DNA of 64,000 bases from Mycobacterium aquaticum (GTDB taxonomy: Bacteria; Actinomycetota; Actinomycetes; Mycobacteriales; Mycobacteriaceae): NCBI RefSeq assembly GCF_002086485.1, contig NZ_MVHF01000018.1:62001-126000 (forward strand), read 5' to 3'. Position 1 is the first letter of the stretch, and every line of letters starts with the position of its first letter. This document shows, piece after piece, positions 10,662 to 19,099 of this stretch. Made by a program: the position numbers and the translations under genes. Under the pieces are notes generated by a model. That model saw only the letters and a program-made list of their open reading frames with translations. It searched no databases and was not told the DNA's origin.

Positions 10662-12227
10662 ATGGTGACACCCAGCATCGAATACGGCTTGCTCTCCCCC
10701 ATGCTGATCGTCTTCGGTGTGGCGGTCGCCGGTGTTCTCGTGGAGGCTTTCGCGCCGCGCCGCAGCCGCTACCCGATTCAGGTGACCCTGGCGCTCGGCG
10801 GGCTCATCGCCGCGATCGTCGCGGTGGGGCTGCTGGCGCGCGACCTGCACGGCAGTCCCGGCCGGGCCGCGGTACTGGGCGCGGTCATGCTCGATCCGCC
10901 CGCGTTGTTCCTGCAGGCCACCATCGCCCTGGTCGGCATTCTGGGGATCCTGCTGATCGCCGAACGCCAGATCGGCAGCCAAACCGATGACAGCGCACGC
11001 GGTCTGGACGGTTTCACCCCGCAGGCCTCTGCGGTCGCCGGCAGTGTGGCGGAGCAGTTGGCCACCCGTGCCGGCGTGATGCAGACCGAGGTGTTTCCTC
11101 TGACCATGCTGGCCATCGGCGGCATGCTGCTGTTCCCGGCGGCCAACGATCTGCTCACCATGTTCATCGCGCTGGAAGTGCTGTCGTTGCCGCTGTACCT
11201 GCTGTGCGGGCTGGCGCGGCGGCGCCGGTTGCTATCCCAGGAAGCGGCACTGAAGTACTTTCTGCTGGGCGCGTTTTCGTCGGCGTTCTTCTTGTACGGC
11301 GCGGCGATGCTGTACGGCTATTCCGGCACGCTGACGCTGCCCGGCATCGCCGACGCGGTGGCCACGGGCAGTGGGCACACGTCGCTCGCGCTGATCGGCA
11401 TCGGCCTGCTGCTGGTCGGGCTGCTGTTCAAAGTCGGTGCGGTGCCGTTCCATTCGTGGATTCCCGACGTGTATCAAGGGGCGCCGACGGCCATCACGGC
11501 GTTCATGGCGGCCGCCACCAAGATCGCCGCTTTCGGTGCCACGCTGCGCATTTTCTACGTCGCGCTGCCGCAACTGCGCGCCGACTGGCGCCCGGTGCTG
11601 TGGGCGGTGGCGATCCTGACCATGGTGGTCGGCACCATCACCGCCGTCACCCAGACAGACGTCAAACGCATGCTGGCGTACTCGGCCGTCGCGCATTCGG
11701 GCTTCATCCTCACCGGTGTGATCGCCGCGAATCCGGCCGGGGTGTCGTCGACGCTGTTCTACCTGTTCGCCTACGGCTTCAGCACAGTTGGTGCGTTCGC
11801 GGTGGTCGGTCTGGTCCGCGATGCCAGCGGCGAGGAGGCGACCGCCATGTCGCGGTGGGCCGGGCTGGGACGGCGCTATCCGGTTGTCGGCGTGGTGTTT
11901 TCGCTGTTTCTGCTGGCGTTCGCCGGTATCCCGCTGACCAGCGGGTTCGTCAGCAAGTTCGCGGTGTTCAAGGCGGCCGGTCAGGGCGGGGCCATTCCGC
12001 TGGTGATCGTCGGCGTGATCGCCAGCGCCGTCGCCGCCTACTTCTACGTGCGGGTCATCGTGCTGATGTTCTTCACCGATCCTCCGGAGGACGCCCCCGA
12101 CGTGGTGGTGCCGAGCGGGCCGACCATGACCGTGGTGGCCGTCACCGCGGTGGTGACCTTCGCCCTCGGCGCGCTCCCGCAGCCCCTGCTGGATCTCGCC
12201 AACAACGCCGAAGCCTTCCTGCGCTGA
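10662..12227 (+). CDS. nuoN: NADH-quinone oxidoreductase subunit N
   Basis: This is the third antiporter-like pump subunit and the last gene of the nuo operon. The 521-residue protein has about 14 helices. The family Glu is in MFIALEVLSLPLYLLCGLAR near residue 170. The Lys/His pumping segment is GLLFKVGAVPFHSWIPDVYQ near residue 255, followed by GAPTAITAFMAAATK. The ATG lies one base after the nuoM stop. After its stop comes an inverted repeat and then a convergent regulator gene. Confidence 0.97.
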   Translation: MVTPSIEYGLLSPMLIVFGVAVAGVLVEAFAPRRSRYPIQVTLALGGLIAAIVAVGLLARDLHGSPGRAAVLGAVMLDPPALFLQATIALVGILGILLIAERQIGSQTDDSARGLDGFTPQASAVAGSVAEQLATRAGVMQTEVFPLTMLAIGGMLLFPAANDLLTMFIALEVLSLPLYLLCGLARRRRLLSQEAALKYFLLGAFSSAFFLYGAAMLYGYSGTLTLPGIADAVATGSGHTSLALIGIGLLLVGLLFKVGAVPFHSWIPDVYQGAPTAITAFMAAATKIAAFGATLRIFYVALPQLRADWRPVLWAVAILTMVVGTITAVTQTDVKRMLAYSAVAHSGFILTGVIAANPAGVSSTLFYLFAYGFSTVGAFAVVGLVRDASGEEATAMSRWAGLGRRYPVVGVVFSLFLLAFAGIPLTSGFVSKFAVFKAAGQGGAIPLVIVGVIASAVAAYFYVRVIVLMFFTDPPEDAPDVVVPSGPTMTVVAVTAVVTFALGALPQPLLDLANNAEAFLR

Positions 12228-12251
12228 CGTTTCCCGCGCCAACTTTCCCCG

Positions 12252-12312
12252 GCGAGCAGACACTGGGGTACGCGACACGCCGCACTTCCGGTACCGCAGT
12301 GGCTGCTCGCGG
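12252..12312. repeat. Palindromic intergenic repeat, copy 2 (after nuoN)
   Basis: The left arm gcgagcagacactggggta (12252-12270) is matched by the right arm taccgcagtggctgctcgcg (12292-12311), reverse complementary apart from about two positions. The outer gcgagcag end is shared with the copies at 1890 and 23418. It lies between the convergent ends of nuoN and a TetR gene, so it could serve as a bidirectional terminator, though there is no T-run. Confidence 0.75.
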
Positions 12313-12909
12313 TTATGGCAACAGACCCACCTGGCGGTAGGCGGCCTCCAAGTAGTGCTTCATCTGCCTGGCGGTCGGCGGATCTGGTTGCAACACCCGG
12401 TAGGTCACGCCGCCGGCGAGCATGTCGACGAGCACGTCCAGATCGGCGTCGGGCGCGATCCGCCCGTCGGCCTGGGCGCGACGGAGCATCGCGACGGCCA
12501 GCTCGCGCCGAGGCTGGATGTAATGCGTCCAGTAGGTCTGCATCAACAGTGGGTGGGTTACCGCTGAACCGTAGATTTGGGCGACGAGCGCACGGAAGCG
12601 CGGATCGGCGGCTGTTCGAGCTGCGGCGGCGATGTTGCGCTTGACGAGCTGATGCGTTGGCGTGGCAGCGATCTCGTCGCGTGTAGGCCAGGTGACATCG
12701 GCGGTCACGAGTGTTTCGATCGCGTCGGCGACCAGAGCCTCTTTCGTCGACCACCGTCGATACAGCGTCGGTTTCCCGACACCGGCTCGCTTGGCGATCT
12801 GTTCCATACTCATCGCGGAGATGCCTTGTTCGATGAACAGATCCAGCGCGGCAGCGAGGATCGCGGTGTCGACAGCAGGATCGCGGGGGCGTCCGCGGGC
12901 CGCTGTCAT
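12313..12909 (-). CDS. TetR/AcrR-family transcriptional regulator
   Basis: This is a 198-residue repressor-type protein. The N-terminal helix-turn-helix is clear (residues about 15-60: AMSMEQIAKRAGVGKPTLYRRW). The rest is the ligand-binding helical domain and resembles the TetR C-terminal family with DPRFRALVAQI. The ATG overlaps the stop of the upstream flavin monooxygenase (ATGA), so both are made from one mRNA. It probably regulates the shared promoter near 14420, where a short palindrome sits. Confidence 0.9.
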   Translation of the reverse strand: MTAARGRPRDPAVDTAILAAALDLFIEQGISAMSMEQIAKRAGVGKPTLYRRWSTKEALVADAIETLVTADVTWPTRDEIAATPTHQLVKRNIAAAARTAADPRFRALVAQIYGSAVTHPLLMQTYWTHYIQPRRELAVAMLRRAQADGRIAPDADLDVLVDMLAGGVTYRVLQPDPPTARQMKHYLEAAYRQVGLLP

Positions 12910-14396
12910 CGGACGCGCCCGGTGGCCAGGGCCCGGGACAACCAGCTGCCGAGCCGCTCGGGATCCGTTCCACGCCAGGCCAAGTGGCCGTCGGGGCGCA
13001 CGAGATACGTGTCAGACCGGCCGGCCTGGTGCAGGATGGTCACCCGATCGGCCAGATGGGCCCGAGCGACGCCGTACGCCGCTGACCGGGCATCGGAGAT
13101 CAGCGCCCAATGTCCGCGCAGCTGTGTGTAGAGCCGCACCGGGCTGCCGTCACATGCCCGATACGTTCCGTCGGCGACCCGGTCGCCGGGTCTGGGCTTG
13201 GGCGCCAACGGAAGTGACTTCTCGGCCAGCGGGCCCGTGTGGTAGCTCACCCATAGTTGCGATGTCTGGTAGGTGATCCAGCGTTGTACGGCAGGCAGAT
13301 TGAGCACGGGTACCGCAATCCGGTCCCGGACGAAGCGGCCCACCGGCCGCTGTGTGATGTTCATCCTGGTGACCGCACTGGTACCGCGCAGCACCTCGGT
13401 GGCCAATGGGCGACGTTCGGCCTCGTAGCTGTCCAGTAGCGGTTGCCCTGCCGTTCCCTTGACCACCAAAGCCAGTTTCCAGGCGAGGTTTTCGGCATCG
13501 CCGAGCCCGGTCAGCATGCCTTGCCCGCCGAACGGCGCGTGGGTGTGCGCGGCGTCGCCCGCGATGAGGACACGACCTCGGCGGTAGGTGTCCGCCAGCC
13601 TGCGGTGCACGGTGAACGTCGACAGCCACTCGGCCTCGGTCACCCGCACGTCGCGCCCGGTTCGCTCGGGCAGTTGTCGTCGCAGCCGGTGCAGGATCTC
13701 GTCGCCCGCCGCGTCGTCGGCCAGGTCGGGATCGTAGGCGATGATGCGCCACGTATTGTCGGGCATCGGCATGGCCCCGACCATGCCGTCGGGGTGGATC
13801 CAGCCCGTGGTGCCCGACCGGTCGAGATCCCAGTCGAGTCGCACGTCGGCCAGCAGGAAGCGCTCGCTGAGCCGCCCACCACGGAAGCCGATCCCGGCGC
13901 GGCGCCGGGTGGTGCTGGCGGCGCCGTCGCAGCCGACGAGCCAGGCCGCGCGGGTCGTCGCACCGTCCCCGAGGGTCGCCTCCACACCGCCGGCGTCCTG
14001 CCGCAGGTCGGTCAGCGGTGTCGACCAGTCGACCGCACCGCCCAGCTCGGCGAGCCGGCCCCGCAGGGCCGCTTCCACGGCCGCCTGCGAGACGACCATA
14101 GGTGGTGCGGCTGAACGGATTCCGGGGTCGCCGAACCGAATCCGCATGACCGGCTCGTCGCCGAGGTAGGTGGTGATCCGCATGGCACGCACCGACTGCT
14201 GTGGCAGCGTGCCGAGAGCTCCTAGGCGGTCGAGCACCTCCGATCCCCGCGCGTGCACGAAGTTTGCCCGCGATGTCGTGGCCGGACCCTCGGCCTTGTC
14301 GATGATGCGCACCGGCACACCCTGACTCAGCAATCCGCAGGCCACCGCCAGGCCGGCCGGGCCTGCCCCGGCGATCAACACCTCACCATCGGCCAT
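12906..14396 (-). CDS. FAD-dependent aromatic hydroxylase-type monooxygenase
   Basis: This is a 496-residue class A flavoprotein monooxygenase of the PheA/TfdB/MhpA type, using NAD(P)H and O2 to hydroxylate an unidentified, probably aromatic, substrate. The FAD Rossmann motif GAGPAGLAVACGL is at the N-terminus. The DG motif (LVGCDGAASTTRR) is near residue 155. The GD motif in LIAGDAAHTHAPFGGQGM is near residue 275. A thioredoxin-like C-terminal region follows residue 390. It is the first gene of a two-gene unit with its own TetR, a common layout for inducible detoxification or catabolism. Confidence 0.9.
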   Translation of the reverse strand: MADGEVLIAGAGPAGLAVACGLLSQGVPVRIIDKAEGPATTSRANFVHARGSEVLDRLGALGTLPQQSVRAMRITTYLGDEPVMRIRFGDPGIRSAAPPMVVSQAAVEAALRGRLAELGGAVDWSTPLTDLRQDAGGVEATLGDGATTRAAWLVGCDGAASTTRRRAGIGFRGGRLSERFLLADVRLDWDLDRSGTTGWIHPDGMVGAMPMPDNTWRIIAYDPDLADDAAGDEILHRLRRQLPERTGRDVRVTEAEWLSTFTVHRRLADTYRRGRVLIAGDAAHTHAPFGGQGMLTGLGDAENLAWKLALVVKGTAGQPLLDSYEAERRPLATEVLRGTSAVTRMNITQRPVGRFVRDRIAVPVLNLPAVQRWITYQTSQLWVSYHTGPLAEKSLPLAPKPRPGDRVADGTYRACDGSPVRLYTQLRGHWALISDARSAAYGVARAHLADRVTILHQAGRSDTYLVRPDGHLAWRGTDPERLGSWLSRALATGRVR

Positions 14397-14420
14397 GATC
14401 CCTACTTAAATAACGGAACG

Positions 14421-14435
14421 GTTTCGTAACGAAAC
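14421..14435. promoter_or_regulatory. Candidate TetR operator upstream of the monooxygenase
   Basis: gtttcgtaacgaaac is a perfect 6-bp-arm palindrome with a 3-bp centre. It lies about 25-40 bp upstream of the monooxygenase start, beside an AT-rich stretch (ttatttaag on the minus strand) suitable for a -10 region. Assignment to the co-transcribed TetR is inferred from position. Confidence 0.55.
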
Positions 14436-14492
14436 TACACCTCGCCGCTGCCGGCCGCCAGATTCAGTTCATGGCGCCAGAGATCCTTGGAC

Positions 14493-15920
14493 TCAGACGC
14501 CGCGCTCCACGGGCAGCAGCCCACGATCCACGGCGGCAACCAGAGCGGCGTGGTCGGCCTCGGTCTGGTCGGCATAACGCCGGGCGAACAGACACAGCGC
14601 CTGGTCCACGCGGTCGGAGCGGCCCATGTAGCCGGCGATCATCGATGCGCCACTCGTGCGGGCATGGCCTTTCGCGAGCAACTGTCCGACGACGCCCGCG
14701 TAGTCGGTGAGCGCGGTGGCGTCGATGGCATCCAGTGGGATGGTGCCCTTCATGTTGCGGAACTGCCGCACGTAGTACTGCCGACCGTCCATGCTGGTCC
14801 AGCCCAGCAGCGGATCACTGACGGTCTGAAGTGCCTGCTGATACTCCACCACCCGCTGCCCCTGGTGGGCGTGCCAGGCGGATTCGCCGTGCACATAGCG
14901 TGCGAGCACCGAACGGCGAGCCTGTTTGAGCTGCAGGAAGATCACGTCGTCGGCCGTCGAACCTTCGAGCAGTGCCACGTAGGCACGCAATCCGACACTG
15001 CCGACCCCGACGACCTTGTGCGCGACGTCGACCAGCGTGTACCCACCGAGCATGCGCCGCCAGTGCGGCGCCAAGGTGCACAGGTACTCGTCGAGCGCCT
15101 CGGCGAGCTGATCGGCGTCCGGTTCGGAGAGCCGGGTGATCAGCGGGGGCTCCTCCACCAGCCGGCGCACTCCCGCGACCTCTTCGGTGAAACGGGGCAG
15201 GGCACGGTCGCTCGTGCGGTTGCGGGCCCGCTTGGCGGCACGGTTCACCTCGTCCTGCAACCTGCCGCCGGCCTCGGCGGCAAGTTCGTCGGCACCGATC
15301 CGCTGGAACGAGCGCGCGAACAGCGGCTGGTCGGCCAGCCAGCGAATCTGCTTGCGGTAGGACGCAACACAGGCTTGCACCGAGGTGGCGCACTGCTCTT
15401 CACTGGCGCCGTTGTGCCTGCCCGCTACCCAGATGCTGGCCACCAAACGACGCAGATCCCATTCCCAGCCGCCGGGGTGAGCCTCGTCGAAGTCGTTGAG
15501 ATCGATGACCAGATCCCGCTCCGGCGACGCGTAGAACCCGAAATTGCCCAGATGCGCGTCCCCGCAGACGACCGGGTTGATGCCGGTGCTCGGCAGATGC
15601 GCGACATCCTCGGCCATGACCACCGCCGAACCACGGAGAAAGCCGTACGGCGACGCGACCATGCGACCGACCCGGACCGGGATGAGCCGATCGACACGGC
15701 CCTCGTGGCTGATCGTGATCAGCTGGACCGGGTCGGGGCGTCCGATGCGCGGATCCCAATCGGCCAGTGTGCGACGCGGAACGCGTTTGCGCAGCCCCTT
15801 GCCGATCGCGTATCGCTCGGCACGCGACACCGGTCGGTGCCGCAGCGACTGATACGAGGTGCTGTCGACCTCTGCCAGCACAGTGTGACTGCTGCCGTTG
15901 GTCCGTGAATCGCCGATCAC
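14493..15920 (-). CDS. DUF2252 domain protein
   Basis: This 475-residue protein belongs to the DUF2252 family, which has a protein-kinase/phosphotransferase-like fold but no settled function. Family features are the N-terminal RVGRMVASPYGFLRGSA, the CGDAHLGNFGFYASPERD segment (resembling the catalytic loop of aminoglycoside kinases) near residue 140, and LVIDLNDFDEAHPGGWEWDL, which carries the candidate metal-binding acidic residues. It starts with GTG. It ends a run of minus-strand genes and is separated by 22 bp from the dehydrogenase upstream. Confidence 0.85.
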   Translation of the reverse strand: MIGDSRTNGSSHTVLAEVDSTSYQSLRHRPVSRAERYAIGKGLRKRVPRRTLADWDPRIGRPDPVQLITISHEGRVDRLIPVRVGRMVASPYGFLRGSAVVMAEDVAHLPSTGINPVVCGDAHLGNFGFYASPERDLVIDLNDFDEAHPGGWEWDLRRLVASIWVAGRHNGASEEQCATSVQACVASYRKQIRWLADQPLFARSFQRIGADELAAEAGGRLQDEVNRAAKRARNRTSDRALPRFTEEVAGVRRLVEEPPLITRLSEPDADQLAEALDEYLCTLAPHWRRMLGGYTLVDVAHKVVGVGSVGLRAYVALLEGSTADDVIFLQLKQARRSVLARYVHGESAWHAHQGQRVVEYQQALQTVSDPLLGWTSMDGRQYYVRQFRNMKGTIPLDAIDATALTDYAGVVGQLLAKGHARTSGASMIAGYMGRSDRVDQALCLFARRYADQTEADHAALVAAVDRGLLPVERGV

Positions 15921-15942
15921 AGGCTGATGGTACGACTCACCC

Positions 15943-16983
15943 TCAGCGGCCGGGTTCGATGATGGTCATCCCGGGACCCGTCGGCGCATCCATGGCGGCC
16001 AGCGCCGCGCCCGCCTCGTCGAGCCCCACCACCCGCGTCACCAACCGTTCCGGGTCAAGAGCGCCGGTCGCGAGGAGCGCAAGCATCGCCGGATAGTCCA
16101 CGGCGGGCATACCGTGCGAGCCGAGGACCGCGAGCTCCTGGGCGATCACGCGGTCCATGGGCAGGGCGGTCTGCGCCGCGTCGCCGAGCAGCAAACCCAC
16201 CTGAACGTGCCGGCCCCGACGGCGCAGTGAGGACACCGAGGCCACCGCGACCGCGGGGTGGCCGATGGCGTCGACGCCGATGTGCGCCCCTCCCCCGGTC
16301 CGATGGACGACTTCGGTTGCGACATCGTCGATCTCGGAGCCGTTCACCAGTTCGTCTGCGCCGAGCGCACCGGCCGTGGCGAGCGCTTCTGCGCTGCGGT
16401 CGATGGCAACGACGTTGGCGCCGAACGCTTTCGCGATCATCACCGCCGACAGGCCGACGCCGCCGCAGCCGTGTATCGCGACCCACTGGCCGGGCTGTAC
16501 CCCGCCGTGCGTGACGACGGCACGAAACGACGTCGCGAACCGGCACCCCAGTGCGGCCGCCGCGACGAACGAAACCGTATCCGGCAGCCGCACCAGGTTG
16601 GTCTGCGCACGTGGCACGGCCACCCGCTGAGCGAAGGAGCCCGGCAGGGTGAACCCGGGCTGCAGCTGGTCGGGGCATACTTGCGCGTCGCCTGCGGCGC
16701 AGTACTCGCACTGCCCACAACCCAGCACGAACGGCACCGTGACGCGCTCACCGACCTGCCAGTCGGTGACATCCGTGCCGACTGCAGCGATGGTCCCGGC
16801 GAACTCGTGCCCGGGAATGATGGGCAGTTCAACCGGATCGTGACCCCGCCAGGCATGCCAGTCAGAACGGCACACGCCGGTGGCGGCCACCTCGACGATC
16901 ACACCGTCGGGAGGGCATTCGGGAGCGCCCACATCGACAACTGCCGGCAGCACACCGACCTCGGGATACACCACGGCTCGCAC
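15943..16983 (-). CDS. Zinc-dependent alcohol dehydrogenase (MDR family)
   Basis: This is a 346-residue medium-chain dehydrogenase, predicted to oxidise an alcohol with NAD(P). Catalytic zinc ligands are in GVCRSDWHAW and GHEFAGTI. The structural zinc Cys quartet is in CGQCEYCAAGDAQVC near residue 95. The coenzyme fold motif is GCGGVGLSAVMIA near residue 175. The start is GTG. It lies 30 bp downstream of the PIG-L deacetylase on the same strand. Substrate cannot be told from sequence. Confidence 0.9.
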   Translation of the reverse strand: MRAVVYPEVGVLPAVVDVGAPECPPDGVIVEVAATGVCRSDWHAWRGHDPVELPIIPGHEFAGTIAAVGTDVTDWQVGERVTVPFVLGCGQCEYCAAGDAQVCPDQLQPGFTLPGSFAQRVAVPRAQTNLVRLPDTVSFVAAAALGCRFATSFRAVVTHGGVQPGQWVAIHGCGGVGLSAVMIAKAFGANVVAIDRSAEALATAGALGADELVNGSEIDDVATEVVHRTGGGAHIGVDAIGHPAVAVASVSSLRRRGRHVQVGLLLGDAAQTALPMDRVIAQELAVLGSHGMPAVDYPAMLALLATGALDPERLVTRVVGLDEAGAALAAMDAPTGPGMTIIEPGR

Positions 16984-17013
16984 ACGTCGATAGTAGGCGG
17001 GGCGGGTTCTCGC

Positions 17014-17688
17014 TCAGCGGTGTCGCTTGAGAATGAAATCCACGGCGCGTCCACCGACCGCCTCCCGTACCGGGGTTGTCATCTCCACCTGGTGGCGAGC
17101 CTGCTCGACGACAGGCGTGTGCGGGTCGAGCACTGACAGGTAAACCTCATGGGCGGCAAGCGATTCGACCGCCCTCTCGAGATAACCCTCCACCGCCTCA
17201 CAGTGCGTCGGCTCCGGCCCGTTCTCGAACAACCAGCGTGGTGGCTCGACCAAACCGTCGAAGGCCGCCGCGACCGCGTGCGCGAACTCGATGTGGTCGC
17301 GCTGATTGGGCGCATCGGGCGCCCAACTCGCGCCGCTGTAGATGGTGACGACGAGGTCGGGGTGCAACGTCGCGATGGTCGTGGCGATCTTGGCGCGCAA
17401 CTCGGGGGTGTCGCGAATGTCGCTGTCTGGAAAGTCCCAGAACGCCACGTCACTGACGCCGACGAGGGCCGCCGACCGGCGCTGCTCGACTTCCCGCAAC
17501 GGTCCGGCCTGCTCGGGCGGCATGCCTGCGATGCCCCGCTCACCACGGGAGGCCAGGGCGTAATGCACGGTCTTGCCGGAATCGGTCCACTTGGCGACGG
17601 CCGCGCCGATGCCGTACTCGGGATCGTCGGGGTGAGGCACCAGCACGAGTGCGATCTGCCAGTCCGCGGGGAACGGTTGCTCGCTCAT
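17014..17688 (-). CDS. PIG-L family deacetylase (LmbE/MshB-like fold)
   Basis: This is a 224-residue zinc-dependent N-acetyl-hydrolase of the PIG-L superfamily, which includes MshB and Mca of mycothiol metabolism. The metal and catalytic motif PHPDD is at residues about 17-21. The third zinc ligand is in RDHIEFAHAV near residue 130. The length is shorter than MshB (about 300), so it is probably a different member acting on an unknown acylated amino-sugar or amine. It lies in a same-strand run with the luciferase-like monooxygenase upstream. Confidence 0.85.
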   Translation of the reverse strand: MSEQPFPADWQIALVLVPHPDDPEYGIGAAVAKWTDSGKTVHYALASRGERGIAGMPPEQAGPLREVEQRRSAALVGVSDVAFWDFPDSDIRDTPELRAKIATTIATLHPDLVVTIYSGASWAPDAPNQRDHIEFAHAVAAAFDGLVEPPRWLFENGPEPTHCEAVEGYLERAVESLAAHEVYLSVLDPHTPVVEQARHQVEMTTPVREAVGGRAVDFILKRHR

Positions 17689-17734
17689 CGTCCCAGTGTC
17701 GGGCCTCGACGACGGTGTATGTCAACTGATCGTG

Positions 17735-19099
17735 TCAGGACCAATCCGACGGCCGGTACGCCGCGCCAGGGTGGTCCGCGGACAGTAACGGTCCGGCGCC
17801 GCCGAGCCGCTCTCGTAGTGTCGCCCGCTCCGCGTGATCCGGGACCCGGCCACGACGACGCAACTCGGGTACGACATGGCGGGCGAAGTCGACGAAGGTC
17901 CCCGGTGTCGTGACGTAGGCCAGATTGAACCCGTCGACGCCGGCCTCGTCGACCCAGCGTTCGAGTTCGTCGGCGACCTCGGCCGGCGAACCCACCACCA
18001 CCGGTCCACGGCCACCGAGACCGACTTCGTGGGCGAGCTCCCCCGCGGTCCAGTTGCGGTCCGGCGTGGTAAACGATGCCAGCGCAGACCGATTGGCCTC
18101 GGTCTGTACGTATTTCAGCGGTTCGTCGGCCCCGAGCTCGGCGAGGTCCACCCCGGTCCAGCCGCCGAACAGCGCCAGCGCACCGTCGGTGCTCACATAC
18201 CTCCGGTAGTCGTGCAGCTTGGCGACGGCCGCCTCATGGGTTTCGGCGACGATCGGGGTCAGCATCGTGAACACCTTGATCGACCGGGGATCTCGCCCGA
18301 GCTCGGCTGCGGCGGCACGCAGCGCCGTGACCGGCTTGGCGACGATTTCCGGCGTCGGGCCCGACACGAAGACCGCCTCGGCATGGGCGGCGGCGAATCG
18401 GACTCCTCGAGGTGAGGCTCCCGCCTGAAACAGCACGGGCGTGCGCTGTGGGGACGGTTCGGACAGGAACGGCCCCGGGACGCTGAAGTAGCGACCTTTG
18501 TGTTCGATGTCGTGCACTTTGGCCGGATCGGTGAACACGCCGCGCTCTCGGTCGCGGACAACGGCGCCCGGCTCCCACGACGCCTCCCACAGCTTGTAGC
18601 AGACCTCGAGGTACTCCTCGGCGATCTCATAGCGCTCGTCGTGCGGGATTTGGGCGTCCAGCCCGAGATTGCGGGCGGCGCTGTCGAGGTACGAGGTGAC
18701 GATGTTCCAGGCCACCCGGCCATCGGTCAGGTGATCCAGCGTCGCGAACCGCCGCGCGAGTGCGTAGGGCTGCTCGTAGGTCAGCGACACCGTGACTCCG
18801 AAACCGAGCGTTTCGGTAACCGCGGCCATGGCCGACACAGCCAGCGTCGGATCGTTGACCGGTACCTGTGCGGCGTCGGCCACTGCCGCGTCCCGCGAAC
18901 CGCCATAGACGTCGTACACCCCGAGCACGTCGGCGAGGAACAGCGCGTCGAAACCTCCGGACTCCAGGATGCGGGCCAGCTCTGTCCAGTAGCCCAATTC
19001 GCGGTATCGGTAGCCCTGGTCTTCGGGGTGACGCCACAGCCCTGCGGACTGATGTCCGACGCATGCCATGTCGAACGCGTTGAGATAAATCCGGCTCAT
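17735..19099 (-). CDS. FMN-dependent luciferase-like monooxygenase (NtaA/SnaA/DszA type)
   Basis: This is a 454-residue flavin-utilising TIM-barrel monooxygenase of the NtaA/DszA group, which oxidises N- or S-containing compounds with FMNH2 from a separate reductase. Family features are the N-terminal AFDMACVGHQSAGLWRHPED, FDALFLADVLGVYDVYGG near residue 50, and WNIVTSYLDSAARNLGL near residue 130. The gene overlaps the MFS transporter start (ATGA), which argues that the transporter imports or exports its substrate. No flavin reductase is visible nearby. Confidence 0.88.
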   Translation of the reverse strand: MSRIYLNAFDMACVGHQSAGLWRHPEDQGYRYRELGYWTELARILESGGFDALFLADVLGVYDVYGGSRDAAVADAAQVPVNDPTLAVSAMAAVTETLGFGVTVSLTYEQPYALARRFATLDHLTDGRVAWNIVTSYLDSAARNLGLDAQIPHDERYEIAEEYLEVCYKLWEASWEPGAVVRDRERGVFTDPAKVHDIEHKGRYFSVPGPFLSEPSPQRTPVLFQAGASPRGVRFAAAHAEAVFVSGPTPEIVAKPVTALRAAAAELGRDPRSIKVFTMLTPIVAETHEAAVAKLHDYRRYVSTDGALALFGGWTGVDLAELGADEPLKYVQTEANRSALASFTTPDRNWTAGELAHEVGLGGRGPVVVGSPAEVADELERWVDEAGVDGFNLAYVTTPGTFVDFARHVVPELRRRGRVPDHAERATLRERLGGAGPLLSADHPGAAYRPSDWS

